64,000 bases of DNA from Pseudomonas putida (GTDB lineage Bacteria > Pseudomonadota > Gammaproteobacteria > Pseudomonadales > Pseudomonadaceae). Positions 40,725 to 47,930 of this stretch are shown here, piece by piece. Position 1 is the stretch's first letter, and every line of letters begins with the position of its first letter. The DNA is taken from assembly GCF_022627325.1 (NCBI RefSeq), contig NZ_JAETZZ010000010.1, positions 186,001 to 250,000 of the forward strand. The letters are read 5' to 3'. A program made the translations under genes and the position numbers. Under the pieces are notes generated by a model. It was not told the DNA's origin. It made no database searches and was given only the letters and a program-made list of their open reading frames with translations.

Positions 40725-42266
40725 TCAGTCCTGCTGGCCAAGGGCGCTGCCCTGGCTGCGCGGGTCATAGGCAGCGGTGCGCTGGCCGTCCAGGCCGATG
40801 GCAATCACGCCGGCCAGGCCCATCAACGGGCTCAACGCAGGCGTGGTCTCGACCTGGTGGCCACGGTCGGCCAGCCCCTGCACCACCGTTGCGCCGATAT
40901 CGGCCTCCAGCTTGAGGTTGTCGGTGCTGTCGAAGAAGCTGCGCCCAAGCAGAAAGCGCGGTGCACGCAACGCCGCCTCGGCAGGCTGCTGGTAGTCGAT
41001 CAACTGGGTGGCAAGCACCATCTGCGTCTGGGGCTGGCCGTCGCCCCCTTGGGTGCCGAAAAACCAGCGCCGCCCATCATCGGCCAGGTAGGCCGAAGGG
41101 TTGAGTGTATGCGCCGGCCGCTTGCCGGGCGCCCAGGCGTTGCAGTGCCCCGGCTGGGGACTGAAACCTGCCGCACGGTTGTGCCAAAGGATGCCGGTAT
41201 CGCCCAGGATGCACCCGGAGCCGAAGTCATGGAACAGGCTTTGAATCAGGCAGGCACTGCGCCCGGCGCGGTCGGTGGCGGCCATCCATACCGTGTCGGC
41301 CGGTTGCCCGGGCGCTCCCCAGGGCGTCGCACGTTGCTCGTTGAGGGTTGCGGGAGGCAGAGCAAGCGCGTGCTCGAAGTCCCAACCCGTGGCGCGTGGG
41401 TCATGGAGTTGAGTGTTGCGCTGCAGCAGGCCCTGCTTGATGGCTTCGACCAGCAGGTGGTAATAGCGCGGCGTGCCGTTCTCGCCCAGGTTCAGGGCCT
41501 GCAGCGCAGCCATGGCGCGCAGCGTGTACAGGCCTTGGCTGGGAGGCGCGACATTGTACAGCCAGCCGTTGCGATAACGTACGCAGAGCGGCGCCGCCAG
41601 GTCTGCGCGGGTGGCGCGCAGGTCTGCGAGGGTCAGGCCGCAACCCAGCGCGTCGAACGCCACACCGAAGGCCTGCGCCAGTTCACCGTGGTAGAAGTCG
41701 CTTGGCCCACGCCGCGCCAGGTGCTCCAGGCTGTTGGCCAGCGCGGGTTGGCGCAAACGGCCACCTTGGGGCGTACACAATGCCTGCAGGCTGGGCAGTG
41801 CCTGGATGAGGCTGGCGCGCTGCCCTTGCCAGAACAGTTGCGAGGCGGATACCTCTACCCCGTCCCGGGCCAGCCCGGCGGCGCCTGTCAGCAGGTCGGC
41901 CCAGCCCAGCCGCGACCCCCACTGCTCGCTGATGGCCTTGGCCTGCGCCCAACTGGCCATGGCCCCGGCCGTGGTCGCGACCGAGGCAGGCCCACGCAGG
42001 CTGATCGCGCCCGCCGCAGGCAAGCGCCTGCCGGCCTGGCCGATCCCGATGATGGTGCGTACCTGGTCATCGTGGAGCAACCACAGTGCATCACCGCCCA
42101 GGCCCGTCATGTGTGGGTACACCGCTGCCAGCACGGCACTGGCGGTGAGCATGGCATCGATTGCGCTACCCCCGCCGTCGAGCACCTCCAGGCCCGCAGC
42201 GCTGGCCAAGGGGTGCGGGGTGCACAGCACGCCACCGCGGGAATGGGCGACCAGGGACTCGTTCAT
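40725..42266 (-). CDS. Gamma-glutamyltransferase-like Ntn hydrolase, cytoplasmic
   Basis: A 513-residue protein of the gamma-glutamyltranspeptidase/cephalosporin acylase family. Early motifs are VLDGGGSAIDAMLTASAVL and HMTGLGGDALW. Self-cleavage should occur before Thr325 (DTVWMAATD, in the place of TTHFSVVD), followed by GSGCILGDTGILWHN and the C-terminal GGDGQPQTQ. No signal peptide is present, unlike typical periplasmic GGT. It probably releases a gamma-glutamyl or acyl group from an imported compound. ATG 42266 has AAGGAGCTAGCA upstream, so the regulator palindrome overlaps the start region. Confidence 0.85.
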   Translation of the reverse strand: MNESLVAHSRGGVLCTPHPLASAAGLEVLDGGGSAIDAMLTASAVLAAVYPHMTGLGGDALWLLHDDQVRTIIGIGQAGRRLPAAGAISLRGPASVATTAGAMASWAQAKAISEQWGSRLGWADLLTGAAGLARDGVEVSASQLFWQGQRASLIQALPSLQALCTPQGGRLRQPALANSLEHLARRGPSDFYHGELAQAFGVAFDALGCGLTLADLRATRADLAAPLCVRYRNGWLYNVAPPSQGLYTLRAMAALQALNLGENGTPRYYHLLVEAIKQGLLQRNTQLHDPRATGWDFEHALALPPATLNEQRATPWGAPGQPADTVWMAATDRAGRSACLIQSLFHDFGSGCILGDTGILWHNRAAGFSPQPGHCNAWAPGKRPAHTLNPSAYLADDGRRWFFGTQGGDGQPQTQMVLATQLIDYQQPAEAALRAPRFLLGRSFFDSTDNLKLEADIGATVVQGLADRGHQVETTPALSPLMGLAGVIAIGLDGQRTAAYDPRSQGSALGQQD

Positions 42267-42297
42267 TGCTAGCTCCTTTATGGATATTGCTAGCAAT
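42265..42297. promoter_or_regulatory. Paired TGCTAGCA palindromes before the GGT-like gene
   Basis: ATTGCTAGCAAT (42286-42297) is identical to the site at 34176-34187. A second copy, ATTGCTAGCT (42265-42274), has its centre 21 bp away and covers the start codon and ribosome site of the GGT-like gene. Binding would block transcription or translation initiation directly. Confidence 0.75.
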
Positions 42298-42404
42298 CAG
42301 CAAGGATCGTTCCCAATCGCGTAAACCGCTTTGAACTAATCCACCCGCCCCGCTCCCTAACCTTGTGCGTTCCCATTGCCACTCACTAGGAAGGTTTGAT
42401 CACT

Positions 42405-42653
42405 ATGAAAAGCGAACAAGTTGAAGGTGTTGCACAGAAAGTCGCAGGCAAGGCGCAGAGCGCGGTGGGTCGGCTTTTCGAGGACCCGGCCCTGGAGGCA
42501 GAGGGCGATGGCCGCCAGGTCGCTGGCCAGCTGACCAAAACCTACGGTGACGCACTGAACAACGTCTCTGCCTTCGTAAAAGAGAAGCCCATCACCGCAC
42601 TGGCAATCGGCGCCGCCCTCACCCTGGTGGTGAGCCGCCTGCTGCGTCGCTGA
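42405..42653 (+). CDS. CsbD/DUF883-like small membrane-anchored stress protein
   Basis: An 82-residue protein. Its N-terminal amphipathic helices carry CsbD-like repeats (QVEGVAQKVAGKAQSAVG) and its C-terminus is a single membrane segment with basic tail (ITALAIGAALTLVVSRLLRR), like the DUF883/ElaB group. It may tether a ribosome or stress factor at the inner membrane. ATG 42405 is favoured; TTG 42396 is too close to AGGAAGG. It lies in a run of general-stress-type genes. Confidence 0.78.
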   Translation: MKSEQVEGVAQKVAGKAQSAVGRLFEDPALEAEGDGRQVAGQLTKTYGDALNNVSAFVKEKPITALAIGAALTLVVSRLLRR

Positions 42654-42796
42654 TAAGCAAAAGGTCGGTCCGAGGGCTTCAAAGACCATGAAGCCCTTTG
42701 GCGTCCAGCAGAGGCCTCGGCGAAGCAATAACGCCTACCTCCGATCGCCCACTGGCGATAGCCCAGGCCCCTCCCCGGAACCTGTGCCTGGACCAA

Positions 42797-44272
42797 TCAA
42801 TGCGTGAACAGGCGTCGCTCACGCGCCCAGACAATGGCCTCACTGCGGCTGTGAACATCGAGCTTGGAGTACACCGTTGCCACATGGTTGCGCACAGTAT
42901 TAAGGGCCAGGTTCAACCGCGTGGCGATTTCCTTGTCGGCAAGGCCTTCGCAGATCAGCGCCAGCACATCGCGCTCGCGGCGGGTCAGGTCGGTCAATGA
43001 GGCGTCAGGCAAGCGGCCGGTGTTCAGGCGCTTGGCATTGGCCAGCTTCTCGATCAAGGTCTGGCTGAACCACGACGCATCCTGCATCACCGTTTCTATC
43101 GCCTCGACCAACTCCAGCTCGGAACGCTTGCGCTCGGTGATGTCCATCAGCACCAACAGGTAACACGGGGTGTCCTGCAGGCTCACAGTGTCCGCCTGCA
43201 GCACACAGTCGAGACGGTCATTGCCTTTTTTTCGCAGCTTGAGGTCCAGCCCCTCGATGCGCCCGGTTTTTTCCAGCGCATCGAATACTTGGGTCGCGAC
43301 ACGCCGATCATCCATGAAGTCGATTTCGGCCACGGTCTTGCCGATCAGCTCCTGGGCGGCGTAACCCAGGGTGTCGAGAAAGGCTTCATTGGCATCGATC
43401 AACTGCTGCCTGTCGGCGCTGCACACCACGGTGGGCACTGGGCTGAGGCGAAAGGCCTTGGCAAAGCGTTCCTCACTCTGGCGCAGGGCATTTTCCGCCT
43501 TGCGCCGGGGCTCCAGGTCGGTGAATGAAAACAGCATGCAATCTTCTTCGTGCATGTCCAAGGGTTGCCCGGCCACGATGACCAGCTTGGTGCCGCCATC
43601 GGGCAAGCGCAGTTCAGCCTGCATCTGCGGGATGGTGGCCCCTTCCATGAGCCGCTCGATAGCCAATTCCTTGCGTTCGGCGTTTTCCAGCACATCCACT
43701 TCATAGACAGAACGGCCGATGACGTTCTCCCGCACATGGCCGGTCATCTCCAGAAAGCCCTGGTTGACCTTGATGAAGCGCAAGTCGCTGAGCCTGCAGA
43801 TGACTGCAGGGGCCGGGTTGGCATTGAAGGTCTTTTCGAAGCGCTGCTCGGCACTGGCCCATTCGGTGGCATCGGCCAGGATCAGCACCAGCGATTCGGC
43901 CTCACCCTTGCTGTCTTCCAGCACCATGCTGCGCACCCGGTGCACACGGCTGCGCGCTTCATCGTCGCCAACAGCTAGCACCTCCACCATCACGTCGCTG
44001 AACACCTCTCCTGCGGCCACCCGCGCGATCGGGTACTGCTCGGCTTCAAGGGGGTGATTGTTGCGGTAGCGCAGGGCAAAGCGTGCGCGATAGCCCTCAG
44101 CGTCGCTGCCCAGTTGCTCCAGGCTGTCGACCCCGTGCATGCGCAACGCCGCTTCGTTGGCCCAGATGATGGACTGGTCGACCTCCAGCAGGATCACGCC
44201 ATCGGACAACCCGGCGATGATTTGCTGAAGTTGGCGGCGGTTGGTCTCGCGGGCAAGCACGGCGTCGCTCAT
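42797..44272 (-). CDS. PAS-domain LuxR-family transcriptional regulator
   Basis: A 491-residue regulator with three PAS domains in tandem (about 10-125 with IIAGLSDGVILLEVD, 140-250 with VICRLSDLRFIKVNQGFLEM, 270-385 with PVPTVVCSADRQQLIDANEAF) and a C-terminal LuxR/FixJ helix-turn-helix (LTRRERDVLALICEGLADKE, LNLALNTVRNHVATVYSKL, about 425-485). No kinase or receiver domain is present, so it senses a cytoplasmic signal, probably redox, ligand or light-like, by PAS. It is divergent from the membrane-protein gene at 44465, a likely target. Confidence 0.87.
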   Translation of the reverse strand: MSDAVLARETNRRQLQQIIAGLSDGVILLEVDQSIIWANEAALRMHGVDSLEQLGSDAEGYRARFALRYRNNHPLEAEQYPIARVAAGEVFSDVMVEVLAVGDDEARSRVHRVRSMVLEDSKGEAESLVLILADATEWASAEQRFEKTFNANPAPAVICRLSDLRFIKVNQGFLEMTGHVRENVIGRSVYEVDVLENAERKELAIERLMEGATIPQMQAELRLPDGGTKLVIVAGQPLDMHEEDCMLFSFTDLEPRRKAENALRQSEERFAKAFRLSPVPTVVCSADRQQLIDANEAFLDTLGYAAQELIGKTVAEIDFMDDRRVATQVFDALEKTGRIEGLDLKLRKKGNDRLDCVLQADTVSLQDTPCYLLVLMDITERKRSELELVEAIETVMQDASWFSQTLIEKLANAKRLNTGRLPDASLTDLTRRERDVLALICEGLADKEIATRLNLALNTVRNHVATVYSKLDVHSRSEAIVWARERRLFTH

Positions 44273-44464
44273 AGAGGTTCTCCAATCGGCAGGTCTGCAT
44301 GGCCTGGAGCTTAATCGCTGCAGGCCGGCCAGGGTTGGTGCGAATGCACTAATCGATCAGGTGCGGATGCGCCATCACAGCCTTGCATGTGACCTGCAAA
44401 CTGGCCCTGACGTTGCACCAGGCCTGTGCCGGTGCTGCCGGATCTTACCCACGAGGATGCATAG

Positions 44465-45451
44465 ATGACTGAATCGTACGTGACCACCCCAACGAACGCT
44501 GTCAGCCCGCTACGGGTATCGTGGAGCGCCGTGTTCGCAGGCGGCGCCATCGCCCTGGTCAGCTACCTGGTACTCAGCGTGCTGGGCACGGCCATTGGCG
44601 CCGGCGCCATGAACCCTATGGCTGATGGCAATCCGCTGCAGGGCTTCGGCACCGGTGCGGGGGTATGGCTGTTCATCAGCACCCTGCTCTCGGTCGCGGC
44701 AGGTGCCTGGGTCGCCGGGCGGACCGCGCCCACCCGGGGCGGCCTGCATGGCCTGTTGAGCTGGACAGTGACCACCCTGCTGGCTACCTGGTTGCTGGCG
44801 TCGTTGGCCGGCACCGTGGTTGGCACTGCCGGCAACATCGCTGGCAAGGGCCTGTCGCTGGCGGCCGACGGCGTCGCTGCCGCCGCGCCCAGTGTGAGCC
44901 AAGGCATCAAGGAGCAACTGAACAAGAAGGGTATCTCGCTGGACTGGGACAACCTGGAAGCCGAGTTGAACAAGACCTTGGCGCAGTCTGGCAAGGCTGA
45001 GCTGGCCCCCTCGACCCTGGAGCAGAAGGCCGAGCAGGCGCAGGCTCAGGGAGAGTCGGCAGGACGCATCGCGGCCGAGAACCCGACCCAGGCCATCGAC
45101 CAGCTCAAAGCATGGTTCGAGCGCGTGCGCAAGGCCGGTGAACCTGCCCTGAGCGCGGCAGACAAGCAAGCGTTGGTCAACATCGTCGCTGCGCGCACCG
45201 GCAAGAGCCAGCAGGAGGCCCAGCAGGTGGTCGATAACTACGCCCGTGCCTATGAACAGGCTGCCGAGCAGGTGAAGGTGCTTAAAGAGCAGGCCGAGCA
45301 ACAGGCTCGCGAGGCTGCCCAGGTCGCCGCCAGCAACGTCTCGAAAGCCGCCTGGGGCACCTTGGTAACCCTGCTGATCGGTGCCGCCTTGAGTTTTGGC
45401 GTAGGCCGCTTCGCGCTGTCGTCACGCAAAACGCGCGTTGCCACGGTGTGA
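44465..45451 (+). CDS. Hypothetical membrane protein with amphipathic central region
   Basis: A 328-residue protein with hydrophobic segments in its first 130 residues (FAGGAIALVSYLVLSVLGTAIGA style, VWLFISTLLSVAAGAWVAG, LLATWLLASLAGTVVG), a long Ala/Gln/Glu-rich helical region (about 150-290, EQVKVLKEQAEQQAREAAQ) and a last membrane segment with a basic tail. I recognise no named family; similar proteins are annotated as hypothetical in pseudomonads. A bacterial envelope-stress role fits its neighbours (CsbD, DUF883). Translation begins at ATG 44465. Confidence 0.72.
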   Translation: MTESYVTTPTNAVSPLRVSWSAVFAGGAIALVSYLVLSVLGTAIGAGAMNPMADGNPLQGFGTGAGVWLFISTLLSVAAGAWVAGRTAPTRGGLHGLLSWTVTTLLATWLLASLAGTVVGTAGNIAGKGLSLAADGVAAAAPSVSQGIKEQLNKKGISLDWDNLEAELNKTLAQSGKAELAPSTLEQKAEQAQAQGESAGRIAAENPTQAIDQLKAWFERVRKAGEPALSAADKQALVNIVAARTGKSQQEAQQVVDNYARAYEQAAEQVKVLKEQAEQQAREAAQVAASNVSKAAWGTLVTLLIGAALSFGVGRFALSSRKTRVATV

Positions 45452-45524
45452 GTCGCAACGCCCACGCTGCAGGTACGCTTCACCCAACCCACGTTTCACG
45501 GATGTCTGTCGAAGGAGAAAAACC

Positions 45525-45704
45525 ATGAGCAGCACTTCGGACAAAGTAAAGGGCTTGGCCAACGAAGCCATCGGCAAGGTCAAGCAAGCCGTAGGCAAGG
45601 CCACTGGCAACACGGAACTGGAGGTCAAAGGCAAGGTGCAGGAGAAAAAAGGCGAAGCGCAGCAGGTAGTCGGTGACGTCAAGGACGCCGTCAGCAAGGA
45701 TTGA
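45525..45704 (+). CDS. CsbD family stress-response protein
   Basis: A 59-residue CsbD-type protein: KVKGLANEAIGKVKQAVGKATG, broken here as KGLANEAIGKVKQAVGK, then ELEVKGKVQEKKGEAQQVVGDVKDA. The family is small, soluble and helical, induced in stress and stationary phase in many bacteria; its molecular role is unknown. GAAGGAGAAAAACC precedes ATG 45525. A good hairpin terminator follows. Very likely real despite its size. Confidence 0.88.
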   Translation: MSSTSDKVKGLANEAIGKVKQAVGKATGNTELEVKGKVQEKKGEAQQVVGDVKDAVSKD

Positions 45705-45725
45705 CCCTTGCACATGAGCCATAAC

Positions 45726-45751
45726 AAACGGCTGCCTGAGGGCGGCCGTTT
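45726..45751 (+). terminator. Terminator after the CsbD gene
   Basis: AAACGGC and GCCGTTT pair around TGCCTGAGGGCG-like inner sequence that can extend the stem, followed by TGCCGTTTCT. It lies 22 bases after the CsbD stop. The T-tract is short. Confidence 0.6.
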
Positions 45752-45906
45752 GCCGTTTCTGGGGGGGTACGGTTCTCGGCTTGCGGCCCGGCCATGCCAC
45801 ACACCGCATTCGGCAGGGATCGACCGGCCAGATACTGGCCGGGCCAGTATCCTCGGTGGCTTACCTGCCTGTATAACGATCAGGATGCACTCTCGCCCAA
45901 GGAGCA

Positions 45907-46125
45907 ATGATGAACCGCTTCAACCCGGACAAATTGAAACTCTCGAAATGGACAGCGCGACACCCCACGAACCGTGAGAAACACTTCCTGGTGACCGACC
46001 TGGAACGGGATGAAGAAGGGCATGTACTGCGTGTGGAACTGGAAGCGGTGCACAGCAAGCGCAGCCAGTGGCTGGACTGGCAGGTGCTGCGTGACCCTGA
46101 GGTATGGCTGATGGGCTGGCAGTGA
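45907..46125 (+). CDS. Trp-rich TIGR02450-type protein
   Basis: A 72-residue protein of the TIGR02450 group: LKLSKWTARHPTNREKHF, then FLVTDLERDEEG, AVHSKRSQWLDWQVLRD and the Trp-rich end VWLMGWQ. It is a small soluble protein conserved in gammaproteobacteria, without known function. ATG 45907 and ATG 45910 are adjacent alternatives; CAAGGAGCA lies upstream. It is a single gene between the CsbD terminator and the IclR gene on the other strand. Confidence 0.82.
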   Translation: MMNRFNPDKLKLSKWTARHPTNREKHFLVTDLERDEEGHVLRVELEAVHSKRSQWLDWQVLRDPEVWLMGWQ

Positions 46126-46170
46126 AAACGGCTTGAGCTGCCGCCCTCGTACCCACCCCACGCTGCCCGG

Positions 46171-46941
46171 TCAGCCAAACACCGGTTTGAGCAGCGCCTG
46201 TGCCTCATACAGCGGTGGCAGGTAACGCAGGCGTATCTCATCCATGCTCAGCCGCGATGCATGGGTAGTGATGGTCAGCGTCGCCTTCAACTGCCCCGCC
46301 CGGTCCAGTAACGGCACGCCGATTACGCGCATGCCGACTTCGAACTCTTGATCGACGATGCAGTAGCCCTGCTCGCGCACCTGCTGCAACGTCGCGTCCA
46401 GCAGCGCCCTGTCGGTCTGGGTGTAGGGCGTCAGCGGGTGTAGCGGATTGCGGGCGAAATAGTCATCGCGCTGCGCCTGGCTCAGTGCCGCCAGCCAGAC
46501 TCGCCCGCCGGCAGTGCAATACATCGGCACCCGCGAGCCGGGCCGTATCGACAACGAGGCGATGTGGCTGTAGCGGCTACGCACCAGGTGGATGATTTCG
46601 TCGTCGTCGCGTGTCCCCACCGAGACATGTTCCTGGGTCTGCCGGGCCACTTGCTCGACGACCGGGCGCAGCATGCGTGGCAACTGCGCCGAGTCCACAT
46701 AGGCCTGGCCGATACGCAGGGCCTTGGGGGTCAGCCAGTAGTGGCGGTTGTCGGTTTCGGCGAAGCCTTCATGCACCAGGGTCAGCAGAAAACGCCGCGC
46801 CGCACTGGGCGTAAGGCCCGCTTGCCTGGCGGCCTGGGGCACCGTAAGGCGCGGCTGCTCGGCGTTGAACAGCTGCATGAGCGCCAGGCCTTTCTGTAAA
46901 CCGGCAATCAGGTCGCGGGGGTGAATCAGGGGTTTGTCCAT
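46171..46941 (-). CDS. IclR-family regulator (PcaR/PobR-like), module 1
   Basis: A protein of about 256 residues. An N-terminal winged helix (about 12-70, LTVPQAARQAGLTPSAARRFLLTLVHEG) is followed by the IclR ligand-binding domain (GSRVPMYCTAGGRVWLA, DQEFEVGMRVIGVPLLD). HPRDLIAGLQKGLALMQLF resembles the start of catabolic IclR regulators such as PcaR, PobR and CatR. ATG 46941 is preferred (AAGG nine bases upstream) over GTG 46950. It is divergent from an aroE-like gene; two palindromes 20 bp apart lie between them. It probably controls that operon in response to a ring compound. Confidence 0.88.
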   Translation of the reverse strand: MDKPLIHPRDLIAGLQKGLALMQLFNAEQPRLTVPQAARQAGLTPSAARRFLLTLVHEGFAETDNRHYWLTPKALRIGQAYVDSAQLPRMLRPVVEQVARQTQEHVSVGTRDDDEIIHLVRSRYSHIASLSIRPGSRVPMYCTAGGRVWLAALSQAQRDDYFARNPLHPLTPYTQTDRALLDATLQQVREQGYCIVDQEFEVGMRVIGVPLLDRAGQLKATLTITTHASRLSMDEIRLRYLPPLYEAQALLKPVFG

Positions 46942-47000
46942 GTTTTGCACCCTTGAATGGGGAGTTCGTGGCCGCCAGGCAAGCCGAATTGTGCAGTTGC

Positions 47001-47033
47001 CGCGATAATCGCGTCATGAGTGCGATTGTCGCA
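47001..47033. promoter_or_regulatory. Twin IclR-type operators, module 1
   Basis: CGCGATAATCGCG (47001-47013) and TGCGATTGTCGCA (47021-47033) are two near-identical palindromes with centres 20 bp apart, two helical turns. They resemble the GTTCGATAATCGCAC-type boxes of PcaR/PobR-class regulators. They lie in the divergent space of the IclR and aroE-like genes. Confidence 0.7.
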
Positions 47034-47116
47034 TCAAACCCCTGGCAAGCGTATTGTGACAACGCCGCCACCGCCTCACCCTGACTTCCACAACAACACC
47101 TATAACGGAAGTCACC

Positions 47117-47926
47117 ATGATCAAAGGTTCGACAGCGCTGGTCGCCATCGTCGGCACGCCCATCGCCCAGGTGAAATCGCCTGAAAACTTCAATACCTGG
47201 TTCAGCAACAATGGCCATGACCTGGCCATGCTGCCCATCGACTTGCAGCATGCCGCGCTGGACGCCTTTATCGACACCTTGCGCGGCTGGCGCAACCTGC
47301 GCGGTTGCGTGGTGACCGTGCCTTACAAGCAGGCATTTGCCACCCGCCTGGACGGCCTGAGCGCACGCGCAGCAGCCCTGGGCTCAGTGAACGTGGTACG
47401 GCGTGAAAACGACGGCCGCCTGTATGGTGACAACGTGGACGGCGCGGGCTTTCTGGGCGCAGCACGCAAGCACGGCTTCGCCCCTGCGGGCAAGCGAGTG
47501 CTGATCGTCGGTTGCGGTGGCGTCGGCAGTGCCATCGCCTACGCACTGGGTGAGGCCGGGGTTGCCCACGTCACCCTCGCCGACCCCGAAACGCCTCGCG
47601 CCACAGCGCTTGCCGGCCTGCTGGGCAAGGCCTTCCCTGGCGTCGGCACCACCACCGCATACAGCACGCTGGACGCCTTCGACCTGGTGGTCAACGCCTC
47701 GCCCGTGGGCATGGGCGGCACGGGCGAACTGCCGCTGCCCGCTGCACTGCTGGGCACGCTCAAAAGCACCACGCTGGTAGCCGACGTTGTCACTTCGCCC
47801 GAAATCACCCCGCTGCTGCAACACGCGCGTGAACGCGGCTGCGCGGTGCAGACGGGCGCGCAAATGGCCTTTGCGCAACTTGGCCACCTGGGCGCCTTCA
47901 TGGGCGTAACGCCACTGGAGATCTGA
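47117..47926 (+). CDS. Shikimate-dehydrogenase-family oxidoreductase (non-canonical)
   Basis: A 269-residue AroE-fold enzyme with the NAD(P)-binding motif GCGGVGSAIAYALGEAG and the catalytic pair K71 (VTVPYKQAF) and D108 (NVDGAGF). The substrate-carboxylate site differs from AroE: the usual HSxSP reads QVKSPENFN, so the first Ser is Val. It is thus likely one of the catabolic AroE paralogues (RifI/SdhL/Ael1-like groups) rather than the biosynthetic enzyme. It would oxidise or reduce a hydroxyl on a cyclohexane-type acid. First gene of a four-gene operon with two flavoproteins. Confidence 0.87.
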   Translation: MIKGSTALVAIVGTPIAQVKSPENFNTWFSNNGHDLAMLPIDLQHAALDAFIDTLRGWRNLRGCVVTVPYKQAFATRLDGLSARAAALGSVNVVRRENDGRLYGDNVDGAGFLGAARKHGFAPAGKRVLIVGCGGVGSAIAYALGEAGVAHVTLADPETPRATALAGLLGKAFPGVGTTTAYSTLDAFDLVVNASPVGMGGTGELPLPAALLGTLKSTTLVADVVTSPEITPLLQHARERGCAVQTGAQMAFAQLGHLGAFMGVTPLEI

Positions 47927-47930
47927 GGCC

